Notes under the pieces: model-generated
Databases searched by the model: none
Told to the model about the DNA's origin: nothing
Seen by the model: the letters and a program-made list of their open reading frames with translations, nothing else
Assembly: GCA_031257945.1 (NCBI GenBank)
Contig: JAIRNU010000091.1
Span: forward strand, 1 to 11,595
Direction: 5' to 3'
Length of the DNA stretch: 11,595 nucleotides
From: Holosporales bacterium
GTDB lineage: Bacteria; Pseudomonadota; Alphaproteobacteria; BNTO01
Made by a program: the position numbers and the translations under genes
Shown here: piece after piece, positions 1-6,535 of the stretch
Position numbering within the stretch: the stretch's first letter is position 1
Layout: every line of letters begins with the position of its first letter

Positions 1-196
1 GATAATGTATAATCAATGTATAAGCCTCAATTTATTACTTAACTTTTACTGGAGTACTTTGGAACAGCTAGCCCTTTTTGCCCATACTTTTTTTCTCATT
101 TGATATGAACCTGGACATTGGCTACATATCAATGGGCCAACTATGACCATACGCCAGTTACGGATTGGAAAGGTGCCCTGGTGATATTGGGTCCCC

Positions 197-1477
197 TCAG
201 CGATACATGACGGTGTCTTGATCTCCCACTACACCTACGTCTTTCCCAAAAGCCCTTGGAGCTATCACTTGAAACCCGTCGATCATCTGCCCTCGATTAT
301 AAGCCAATTGCGAGTCGTGCCAATGCCCGATAGCAACGAATTTCTTCTTTCCCGTTAGCCCCGCCAAAACGCCACAATCATTTAGCCGATCCAACGTAGT
401 GCGCGTTTCATCTATCCCAGCATGAGCAAGAAGCACGACTTGATCAAATTCATCCCCGAACATACTAGCCGCCTGTATCGTCGCTGTTAATTGTTTAATG
501 CTTGCTTCCCGGACCACTTGCCAAAAATTCCTAGCATCACGGTGCGGGTTGCCTGGCAAAAATAGAGCGTGCCTTGTAGTAAATGTGGAATTTGATTCCA
601 CCCCAGCAACGCTAGTTGTAACCCGATAAGACGATTTTTTGAACACATCAAGAGTGCAAAAACCCAAAAACAGCGTTCTGTCTTCGATAATATACCTTTT
701 TATTTGTCTATTTAATAATCGCCCGTATTCGTGTGATGTGTTAAAAGTCAAATTGCTATTAAGAATACTTGTAATATTTGATTCTTTTAATTCGCGTGCA
801 AATAAGATATCGTGGTTGCCTAAACTAAAAATTACGCGCCCACCGCAGATAGCATGCAGATCATTCAAAAACTCCACTAGATTAACAGAACAACTGCCCC
901 CTTTCCCGATAGTATCACCGTTGAAACAAACAAGTGGTGGCGGCGGCGCAAACCCTGCCCGCGGTGACGTATGCGTAAGATGCCTAACGGCGCTGCCAAT
1001 CCCCTTTGGACTATGTTCATGCAAGTCTGTAACGAAAATGAGAGCGGGGGGGCTCCAGTCGCAAAGTTGTCTTTGACAGTTGTAGGGCGGTTCAGTTATA
1101 GGACTGAGAGCGGGGGAGATCCAATCGCAAAGTCGTCTCGGAAGACCGCAAATTGTATCAGTTATCTGACTAAAGGTATGGCGGCCCCAATCGCAAAATC
1201 GGCTTTGAAGGCCGCAGAACGGTCCAGTTGTATAATTAAAAGGAGGGAGGCCCCAATCGCAAAATCGGCTTTGAAGGCCGCAGAACGGGTGCTTCCAATG
1301 GCCGTAGTAGGTGGGCATGCAATCACCCACACATCCTGAGCCGTTAAAATGCAGCCATTGCGCGCAAAAAGCCGGCTCTGCTACCATCCCTAATACGTAC
1401 AAAAGCAAAGCCATCAACTTTACGACAAAACTCCCACGCTTATGCACATTGCATCTACTCTTCACGCCACATCCCAT
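197..1477 (-). CDS. Exported calcineurin-like metallophosphoesterase with N-terminal Cys-rich 22-residue repeats
   Basis: The protein has 426 residues. A basic N-terminus and a hydrophobic stretch (about 18-38) ending in AFCA suggest a signal peptide cleaved near residue 39. Residues 66-153 are four 22-residue repeats with the core CxLxxRxCDW; each has two cysteines, with the DW at 74-75, 96-97, 118-119 and 140-141. The rest carries the ordered metallophosphoesterase motifs: DLH (151-153), GD (187-188), GNHD (220-223), a lone His in LLAHAG (352) and GHWH (384-387). These bind two metal ions and hydrolyse phosphoesters in this superfamily, so the enzyme is probably active outside the cytoplasm; the substrate is unknown. 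The ATG at 1477 has no clear ribosome-binding site, and a start at residue 21-22 (TTG or ATG) would still leave a signal-like segment. A good promoter lies about 85 bases upstream. The superfamily call is firm and the family within it is not. Confidence 0.8.
   Translation of the reverse strand: MGCGVKSRCNVHKRGSFVVKLMALLLYVLGMVAEPAFCAQWLHFNGSGCVGDCMPTYYGHWKHPFCGLQSRFCDWGLPPFNYTTGPFCGLQSRFCDWGRHTFSQITDTICGLPRRLCDWISPALSPITEPPYNCQRQLCDWSPPALIFVTDLHEHSPKGIGSAVRHLTHTSPRAGFAPPPPLVCFNGDTIGKGGSCSVNLVEFLNDLHAICGGRVIFSLGNHDILFARELKESNITSILNSNLTFNTSHEYGRLLNRQIKRYIIEDRTLFLGFCTLDVFKKSSYRVTTSVAGVESNSTFTTRHALFLPGNPHRDARNFWQVVREASIKQLTATIQAASMFGDEFDQVVLLAHAGIDETRTTLDRLNDCGVLAGLTGKKKFVAIGHWHDSQLAYNRGQMIDGFQVIAPRAFGKDVGVVGDQDTVMYR
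1019..1282 (-). repeat. Four in-frame 66-bp tandem repeats inside the phosphoesterase gene
   Basis: The complement of the CDW codons recurs at 1055, 1121, 1187 and 1253, an exact 66-base period (22 codons). The two copies encoding the N-terminal units share 40 identical bases (1183-1222 and 1249-1288), while the units nearer the catalytic domain have diverged. The last unit runs into the DLH metal-ligand motif. A very degenerate fifth unit may lie just before the array, where GDC aligns with CDW. Confidence 0.9.
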
Positions 1478-1562
1478 AACAGCCCGAAGTTATCTTACAA
1501 AATCCAACGAAGCGCGCTACGCTCCGTGGCTTTTACGTGTTCTTCATGCCCGACATAAGCGT

Positions 1563-1591
1563 ATTATAGTACACTGAGCAAAAAATGCAAA
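1563..1591 (-). promoter_or_regulatory. Probable sigma70-type promoter of the phosphoesterase gene
   Basis: Read on the minus strand, TATAAT (1568-1563) is preceded by a 17-base spacer and TTTGCA (1591-1586), which matches the -35 consensus at four of six positions. The predicted leader is about 80 bases. Position and direction fit the gene starting at 1477. Confidence 0.6.
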
Positions 1592-1649
1592 TTTTATCGC
1601 AATATTTCAGGCCGCGCCGCCGCCGCCCACTACTTTGTCGATATTGTCG

Positions 1650-1684
1650 AAAAAAATGGAGAGAGCCCCTGAAAGGCGCCCTCC
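1650..1684 (-). terminator. Intrinsic terminator after the 1715-2815 gene
   Basis: On the minus strand 1684-1658 folds into an 11-pair stem with one mismatch and two G-T pairs around a 5-base loop. It is followed after one A by seven T residues (1656-1650). It begins about 30 bases after the stop codon at 1715 and separates this gene from the promoter of the next one. Confidence 0.75.
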
Positions 1685-1714
1685 ACTGCCACCTCATGGC
1701 AAAAATCATCGCAA

Positions 1715-2815
1715 TTAATTGGCGTAATGACGAATGTCTTCGACCAAAGGTACGATGTAATCAACAGTTTTCTCAATCCTCTCAAGGAACGACGCGATAA
1801 AGGTCTTAATATTCTCCTCAAAATCAGAATGACTTTTCTGCATCATAGTAATCAGCGACTCATTAGTACCAATCGGCACGCCCTGAGCATCAAACAAACT
1901 AATCAGCGCACGACAGTTTATCCTGTTAGTTAATGTTATCAGCATGTCTACTTCGTCACTCAGTTTAGCTATCTCCGACAGAATACCCCGTTGGATTGCC
2001 TCTGTTGCTAGTAAGTTGGCGGGCACTGATTCAGCAGGATTTTGTTCCCCTGGGTCCCCTGGGTCCCCTGGTTCCTCCGGTACTGCTGCTGCTTCTGCTT
2101 TCCACGTAATTTTTTCAGATACATTGCTTAGTTCTTCTTTTAGGGCTTTCAATGCACCAACTACAAGGCCTTCCATAAACTCTACCCTGATGCCGGAGCC
2201 GTCCTGGAAGATTTGTTGACAGCCCAATAGGCGCTCTATACCGTAAATATTCTTATCAGTAAATGTTGCTGTTTCACTAAGTTCCCACGTCCCAAGTTCA
2301 TCTTGCCTGTATACCTCCACGTCTCCGTTATAGGTATCAGGACCATTTGTGATGGTATCATACAAAGCTTTGGCAACGTTCGCTCTGGATACATCGTCGA
2401 GCGTTCTATCCATATACTTATACATCCCTCGTACAGCATCCGCAAATAAGTGTTGATCTTCAGGTCCATCAAGCGATAATGCAGCCAACTGCGCTAGCCA
2501 TAATTTATCCTCTGGCAATGTTTGTTCAAGATCAAAATATTCTTGTCTTGATAAAACGTGAGCTCTCGCTTTTTCAAAAGCGCTGAACCCGCGGTCTAAC
2601 TGCAAGAACGATTCAAAAAAGTCAGGAAGGAATCGCCCCCCAACTGCTACTCTGTTAATGTCAGCCTGGTCTTGGTTGACTTCATTTTGGAAGCTGGCTC
2701 CGAATACTCTAGAGCCGTGCAGTGCAACTGAGCTTTCCAAAGGTGGCTGTGAAAAAACTGTTCCCATGCATTGCAGGGTAGACAGTAATAAAATTGGTAA
2801 AAGTTTACTTCTCAT
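1715..2815 (-). CDS. Exported protein of unknown family
   Basis: This 366-residue protein belongs to no family I recognise. The N-terminus has basic residues and a hydrophobic core (about 4-21) ending in VFS, a likely signal peptide cleaved near residue 22. The cysteine at 16 is not in a good lipobox. The mature part is acidic and largely helical in appearance. A Pro/Gly/Glu linker (PGDPGDPGE, 249-257), encoded by three near-identical 9-base units at 2047-2073, divides an N-terminal part (about 23-240) from a C-terminal helical part (about 262-366). The ATG at 2815 directly opens the signal peptide; the ribosome-binding site is weak. The gene has its own terminator at 1650-1684 and is divergent from proS. 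Exported hypothetical protein is the safest name; an effector or surface role is only inferred from its neighbours. Confidence 0.75.
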   Translation of the reverse strand: MRSKLLPILLLSTLQCMGTVFSQPPLESSVALHGSRVFGASFQNEVNQDQADINRVAVGGRFLPDFFESFLQLDRGFSAFEKARAHVLSRQEYFDLEQTLPEDKLWLAQLAALSLDGPEDQHLFADAVRGMYKYMDRTLDDVSRANVAKALYDTITNGPDTYNGDVEVYRQDELGTWELSETATFTDKNIYGIERLLGCQQIFQDGSGIRVEFMEGLVVGALKALKEELSNVSEKITWKAEAAAVPEEPGDPGDPGEQNPAESVPANLLATEAIQRGILSEIAKLSDEVDMLITLTNRINCRALISLFDAQGVPIGTNESLITMMQKSHSDFEENIKTFIASFLERIEKTVDYIVPLVEDIRHYAN

Positions 2816-2850
2816 GTTCTTTTATCACAAAGGTCCTCGCTAATAACGAG

Positions 2851-2881
2851 TGTATAAAAAACAAATTAATTTAACGTTAAA
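2851..2881 (-). promoter_or_regulatory. Possible promoter and 12-bp palindrome upstream of the exported unknown protein
   Basis: TTTAACGTTAAA (2870-2881) is a perfect palindrome. On the minus strand it contains TTAACG, a four-of-six match to -35, followed by an 18-base spacer and TATACA (2856-2851), a four-of-six match to -10. If this is the promoter, a protein bound to the palindrome would cover its -35. Both elements are weak. Confidence 0.3.
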
Positions 2882-2888
2882 GCGAAAC

Positions 2889-2913
2889 AGCCGGTTTTAT
2901 GCTGGAATCGGCT
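2889..2913 (+). repeat. Inverted repeat able to form an 11-pair hairpin
   Basis: Bases 2889-2913 read AGCCG...CGGCT and pair along their length on the plus strand (eight Watson-Crick and three G-U pairs) around a 3-base loop. No T-run follows, so it is not a plain intrinsic terminator. It lies beside the palindrome at 2870-2881 and could be a protein site or an RNA structure. Confidence 0.4.
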
Positions 2914-3180
2914 ATTAGTGAGAAACCAGTTCGTAACTAGGCCTGATTATTTTTTTGTGATTTTTGGCGAACTGTTGCTGGCCCTACAGACTCCGGATTT
3001 TTGTCTATTTTTTTTTTGCCGGCGGGCAGTTTCGGCTACATTAGCGCCCAGAGTTTCAAGGACTTGCGAGATTTTTTCGCATACTAGCGAAACCTTAATC
3101 TTTTTGTGCTACGCTCTCACTGTGTACGTTTTTTGCCACACTCAATACGGGACTAGAAATAAATTTGAGCCCGCCTCTCG

Positions 3181-3189
3181 TGCTATAGT
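3181..3189 (+). promoter_or_regulatory. Possible extended -10 promoter for proS
   Basis: TGCTATAGT is an extended -10 (TGn plus TATAGT, five of six) on the correct strand, about 145 bases before the proS start. No -35 of good quality is spaced correctly. A transcript from here would carry the 18-bp repeats in its leader. TACAAT at 3255-3260 is an alternative -10. Confidence 0.3.
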
Positions 3190-3190
3190 A

Positions 3191-3244
3191 GGCTCCAGTA
3201 GCCACAGTGGTTCTAGTAGCTCCAGTGGCTCTGGTAGCTCCAAT
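3191..3244. repeat. Three 18-bp tandem repeats upstream of proS
   Basis: The units 3191-3208, 3209-3226 and 3227-3244 follow the pattern GGyTCyrGTAGCyvCArT, with up to about four differences between units. The period is a multiple of three, but no credible reading frame contains it. Confidence 0.8.
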
Positions 3245-3333
3245 ATAAGTGTGTTACAATACAACAGTACATAGGATTGATCCAGCGGGAGTGGCCTCGT
3301 GTCAGGCGCCCTCATAGGGAACATGGTAAAAAA

Positions 3334-4623
3334 ATGAAAACATCGCAGTTTTTTCTTCACACATTCAGGGAATCACCAGCGGATGCCCAGATCATCTCGC
3401 ATCAATTAATGATTCGCTCCGGGATGATTTATCCTACTTATAGCGGGATTTATTCCTGGATGCCGCTTGGCCTGCGCGTTTTTTCCAAAATTGAAGCAAT
3501 TATCGCGGCAGAGCAAGATAAAATCGGGTGCAATCGCATTTTGATGCCAACTATCCAGCCAGCAAGCCTTTGGATAGAAAGTGGCCGCTACGATTGCTAT
3601 GGCAAGGAGATGTTGCGTTTCAAGGATCGGCATGAGCGGGATATGTTATACGGACCAACGCATGAAGAGGTTATTACCGATATCGCCCGCTATTTTATAA
3701 AAAGCTACAAACAATTACCGGTCATTTTTTACCAAATTAGCTCTAAGTTTCGCGATGAAATTCGGCCGCGGTTTGGTGTTATGCGCGGGCGAGAATTTTG
3801 CATGAAGGATGGGTATTCGTTTGATATTGATCAAGAGGGCGCCCAAAATTCGTATAAAAAAATATTTTTTTCTTATTTGCGCACCTTTAAAACGATGGGG
3901 CTAACTGTTATTCCTGTGCGCGCGAATACCGGAGCTATTGGGGGGAATTTAAGTCACGAATTCCATGTCGTCGCACAAACTGGGGAAAGTGAGATTTTTT
4001 ATGACGCGGCATATGATAGCGTGGACCCTGCCGCCCTAACATTCGAGGAATTAGAGCAAATCTATACCGCAGCAGATGAGCGGCATGACCCGGCAACGTG
4101 CGGCGTTCCTGCGGAGCGTATAGTCAAATCTATGGGAATTGAAGTTGGGCACATATTTTATTTCGGGACGAAATACTCGAAATCTATGAATTTTTCAGTA
4201 ATTGGGAAGGATGGGGCGCCATTCCCCCCAGAAATGGGCTCTTATGGGATAGGCGTGTCAAGATTAGTCGCCGCTATTATTGAAGCGAATAATGACAAAG
4301 ACGGGATCATTTGGCCCGACGCCGTTGCCCCGTTTAAAATTGCTATTATTACGACTAACCAGCAGGATACTAGAGGGGCCGCCCTCGCCGAATCGCTGTA
4401 TTCAAAATTATTGGCCGCGAATGTGGATGTTTTGCTGGACGATCGTAATGAGCGCGCCGGCGTCAAATTCTCGGATATCGATTTGATAGGCATTCCATAT
4501 CAAATTATCATCGGAACAAAGGCCGTAGAGTACGGGCAGTTCGAATTAAAAATCCGCCGGACAAATATTCGCCAAGATTTATCTTTTGATGAGGTACTAA
4601 ATAAATTTAGTGCTGGCGGGTAG
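3334..4623 (+). CDS. proS: Prolyl-tRNA synthetase, short form without editing insertion
   Basis: This cytoplasmic class II synthetase joins proline to tRNA-Pro. With the ATG at 3334 it has 429 residues and opens MKTSQFF, like other alphaproteobacterial ProRS. An upstream in-frame ATG at 3277 would add 19 residues that fit nothing in the family, and AGGGA lies 12 bases before the chosen start. Visible elements are the GPTHEE loop (107-112), motif 2 (FRDE through MKDGYSF, 139-163), motif 3 (GSYGIGVSR, 302-310) and the C-terminal anticodon-binding domain (about 334-429). Between motifs 2 and 3 there is only a short linker, not the roughly 180-residue INS editing domain of long bacterial ProRS. 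Removal of mischarged alanine would then need a separate deacylase. The identification is secure. parA follows after 153 bases on the same strand. Confidence 0.96.
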   Translation: MKTSQFFLHTFRESPADAQIISHQLMIRSGMIYPTYSGIYSWMPLGLRVFSKIEAIIAAEQDKIGCNRILMPTIQPASLWIESGRYDCYGKEMLRFKDRHERDMLYGPTHEEVITDIARYFIKSYKQLPVIFYQISSKFRDEIRPRFGVMRGREFCMKDGYSFDIDQEGAQNSYKKIFFSYLRTFKTMGLTVIPVRANTGAIGGNLSHEFHVVAQTGESEIFYDAAYDSVDPAALTFEELEQIYTAADERHDPATCGVPAERIVKSMGIEVGHIFYFGTKYSKSMNFSVIGKDGAPFPPEMGSYGIGVSRLVAAIIEANNDKDGIIWPDAVAPFKIAIITTNQQDTRGAALAESLYSKLLAANVDVLLDDRNERAGVKFSDIDLIGIPYQIIIGTKAVEYGQFELKIRRTNIRQDLSFDEVLNKFSAGG

Positions 4624-4741
4624 TTTCGCCAATAGGCGCGGTTCGTGGGGATTCATCTAGCAGTGCGTCGGACCTGCCCTCCATACCCGCCTATTCTTTC
4701 GGCGCGTGGCACTCTTGATTTTTTTTGTATTTTGTTTTAGC

Positions 4742-4756
4742 GTACATTGTGAGGTG
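4742..4756 (+). repeat. 15-bp leader repeat containing the parA Shine-Dalgarno sequence (copy 1)
   Basis: GTACATTGTGAGGTG here is identical to 5568-5582 in front of parB. GAGGTG inside it is a Shine-Dalgarno sequence. Here parS separates it from the start codon by 20 bases, whereas before parB the gap is 5 bases. Confidence 0.85.
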
Positions 4757-4757
4757 G

Positions 4758-4773
4758 TGTTTCACGTGAAACA
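4758..4773. promoter_or_regulatory. parS: parS centromere site bound by ParB
   Basis: TGTTTCACGTGAAACA is a perfect 16-bp palindrome and matches the universal bacterial chromosomal parS consensus. It lies directly beside parAB, as expected of a ParB nucleation site. Unusually it occupies the parA leader, ending three bases before the GTG start. In RNA it could form a 6-pair hairpin with an ACGU loop. Confidence 0.95.
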
Positions 4774-4776
4774 TTT

Positions 4777-5547
4777 GTGGCGAAAATTATTGCGGTAAGT
4801 AATCAGAAGGGTGGCGTCGGGAAAACTACGACTTCTGTCAATTTGGCGGCGTCCCTTGCTGCAATGGGGCACCGTGCACTGCTGATAGACTTCGACCCGC
4901 AAAGGAATGCGTCGGTCGGAGTATCAATAAAAAACAAAAAGGATGAGGTGTATTCTCTGTTGGTTGGTCGGAGTGCCTTTGAAAGTGTAGTATACGAGAC
5001 GTTTATCCCCAATTTTTTTATTATTCCGTCAAGTGCAGATCTCGCCGCCGCAGACATGGAGTTCGCTTCGACCCCCGGACGAGAAAGCATATTAAAAAGA
5101 GCAATCGCAGAGAACGTTTTGTTATTTGATTATACGGTGATCGATTGTCCGCCATCTTTTGGGTTCCTTTCTTTAAATGCGTTGGTGGCAGCGGATGCCG
5201 TGTTAGTCCCGTTGCAATGCGAATATTACGCGTTAGAAGGGTTGGTAACATTGCTTGACAATATTTCACGTGTTAAAAAGAGGTATAATAGTCGGCTTGT
5301 CCTGGAAGGGATTGTACTAACAATGCACGACAAAAGAAGTTCTTTATCGCGGCAAATAGAGGACGACGTTCGCGCAAATATTAAGGATAAGGTTTTTAAC
5401 ACAGTAATCCCAAGGAATGTGAAAATTGCTGAAGCGCCATCACACGGGAAACCGATTATGTTTTATGATTTGAAGTGTCCTGGGTCTGTTGCCTATATGG
5501 AGCTTGCATTGGAATTTTTGAAAAGAGAAAAGGAGTCGTCGTTATGA
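4777..5547 (+). CDS. parA: Chromosome partition ATPase ParA (Soj)
   Basis: ParA is the ATPase that, with ParB and parS, moves replicated origins apart by ATP-dependent binding to the nucleoid. The 256-residue product has the usual length for chromosomal ParA without an N-terminal HTH. The deviant Walker A motif KGGVGKTT is at 11-18, the A' motif DFDPQRN at 38-44 and the Walker B-like VIDCPPS at 121-127. The A' motif normally reads DPQGN; here Arg43 replaces Gly through an AGG codon, one base from GGG. The GTG at 4777 is the only usable start because an in-frame TGA lies at 4750-4752. It gives the standard MAKIIAVSNQKGGVGKTT opening. The nearest Shine-Dalgarno sequence is GAGGTG at 4751-4756, on the far side of parS. 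parB starts 40 bases downstream and the two are probably co-transcribed. Confidence 0.96.
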   Translation: MAKIIAVSNQKGGVGKTTTSVNLAASLAAMGHRALLIDFDPQRNASVGVSIKNKKDEVYSLLVGRSAFESVVYETFIPNFFIIPSSADLAAADMEFASTPGRESILKRAIAENVLLFDYTVIDCPPSFGFLSLNALVAADAVLVPLQCEYYALEGLVTLLDNISRVKKRYNSRLVLEGIVLTMHDKRSSLSRQIEDDVRANIKDKVFNTVIPRNVKIAEAPSHGKPIMFYDLKCPGSVAYMELALEFLKREKESSL

Positions 5548-5567
5548 GGTGTATTGTGGTTATTGTA

Positions 5568-5582
5568 GTACATTGTGAGGTG
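5568..5582 (+). repeat. 15-bp leader repeat containing the parB Shine-Dalgarno sequence (copy 2)
   Basis: This is the second copy of GTACATTGTGAGGTG, with GAGGTG five bases before the parB ATG at 5588. In addition TGAGGTGTAT occurs at both 5545-5554, over the parA stop codon, and 5576-5585, so the short parA-parB gap is itself partly duplicated. Confidence 0.85.
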
Positions 5583-5587
5583 TATAA

Positions 5588-6484
5588 ATGAGTGAGAAGA
5601 AGATATTGGGGCGCGGGTTGTCGGCTATATTTGATGATCTGCCGCAAGACCCAACAAGCCAAGATATAGTCGCTGTCGAGATCGAGATAAAGAGTATCAC
5701 GACGGACCCAAAACAGCCGCGTAAATTTTTTGATGAAGAAAAGATGAGCGAGTTGATTCAATCGATCAAGAATGAGGGCGTCCTTCAACCAATTCTTGTT
5801 CGAAAAATCGAAAATCAGGAAAACGCTAGCGAAGGGCAGATATACCAAATTATCGCCGGAGAGCGCCGCTGGCGAGCCTCCGCCTTTTTGCAAAGGCGGA
5901 CTATCCCGGCAATCGTCTTGGAATGTGGCGAACAAACGGCGTTGCAACTAAGCTTAATCGAAAATTTGCAAAGGGAGGGGCTGACCGCGATCGAAGAGGC
6001 AGCAACTATTAAGCGCTTCATCGATGTATATAGTAGGACGCAGGAAGAAGTCGCCGTTATGATTAGCAAAAGCAGGAGCTACGTAGCCAATGCCCTGCGG
6101 TTGCTGAAATTGCCGCAAAGTGTTCAGGAGCTGATTCAAACGAACCAAATTTCTGTGGGGCATGCGCGCGCTATCGTGGAAAGCGACGACCCAGAGGCCT
6201 TTGCCCAAAAGATCGTCGCCGGAAAGATTAATGTGCGCGAAACAGAAAAACTGGCCCGCCTTGAAAAGAAACAACTTTTTAAAGAGAATAAAGAAAATGA
6301 TGACCTGCTGTTTCTGGAAACAAAGCTAAGCGAATTTTTTCACACAAAAGTACAAATAATCCCGAAACAAAAAGGGGCGATCCTGCAAATGTTTTTTGAG
6401 GATTACAATGCGTTGGATAAGATTTTGGCCAAGGTCACGGAGGCCAATATTTTTAACGCCGGGGGCGAGGCGCCGGAAATCTAG
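5588..6484 (+). CDS. parB: Chromosome partition protein ParB (Spo0J), CTP-dependent DNA clamp
   Basis: ParB binds parS, spreads as a CTP-dependent sliding clamp and stimulates ParA. The 298-residue product has the full family layout. The N-terminal LGRGLSAIF (7-15) is the ParA-activating peptide. The CTP-binding N-terminal domain includes QPRKFF (43-48), GERRWRA (91-97) and ENLQRE (125-130). A helix-turn-helix region (about 152-175) recognises parS, GHARAI (191-196) follows, and a C-terminal dimerisation domain lies at about 240-290. The ATG at 5588 has GAGGTG at a good distance. The perfect parS beside parA and the intact motifs argue for a working system. The gene ends 51 bases from the stop of a convergent LRR gene, with no obvious terminator between them. 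Confidence 0.96.
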   Translation: MSEKKILGRGLSAIFDDLPQDPTSQDIVAVEIEIKSITTDPKQPRKFFDEEKMSELIQSIKNEGVLQPILVRKIENQENASEGQIYQIIAGERRWRASAFLQRRTIPAIVLECGEQTALQLSLIENLQREGLTAIEEAATIKRFIDVYSRTQEEVAVMISKSRSYVANALRLLKLPQSVQELIQTNQISVGHARAIVESDDPEAFAQKIVAGKINVRETEKLARLEKKQLFKENKENDDLLFLETKLSEFFHTKVQIIPKQKGAILQMFFEDYNALDKILAKVTEANIFNAGGEAPEI

Positions 6485-6535
6485 TGTCACTGCTGCCCCA
6501 TGGTTACGGCCCCCAATCCGCTTGCCGTCTCGTTG

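Larger units (their letters stand above)
2816..3333. other. 518-base divergent spacer without a convincing gene
   Basis: This spacer separates the exported unknown protein from proS. It holds a palindrome, a hairpin, a run of ten T residues (3008-3017) and an 18-bp tandem repeat. The open frames crossing it start at GTG codons without ribosome-binding sites and resemble nothing known to me. It may be a decayed gene, a long regulatory region, or both. Confidence 0.6.

Noticed and set aside
1019..1282. Possible CRISPR array because of regular spacing
   Set aside because: The units are contiguous, in frame and diverging gradually, with no unique spacers.
971..1339. Plus-strand frame over the 66-bp repeats, which also looks repetitive
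   Set aside because: It is the antisense of the phosphoesterase repeats; only the minus frame continues into conserved catalytic motifs.
2918..3274. Plus-strand frame of 118 codons ending in a Ser/Gly-rich tail
   Set aside because: It starts at GTG with no ribosome-binding site, has no recognisable domain or sensible composition, and spans T-rich noncoding-looking DNA.
5456..5947. Minus-strand frame of 163 codons across the parA-parB junction
   Set aside because: It lies antisense to the well-conserved parA end and parB start, with no family features.
6485..6535. Bidirectional terminator between parB and the LRR gene
   Set aside because: A 5-pair stem (ACGGC/GCCGT) exists but the loop is long and no T-run adjoins it on either strand.
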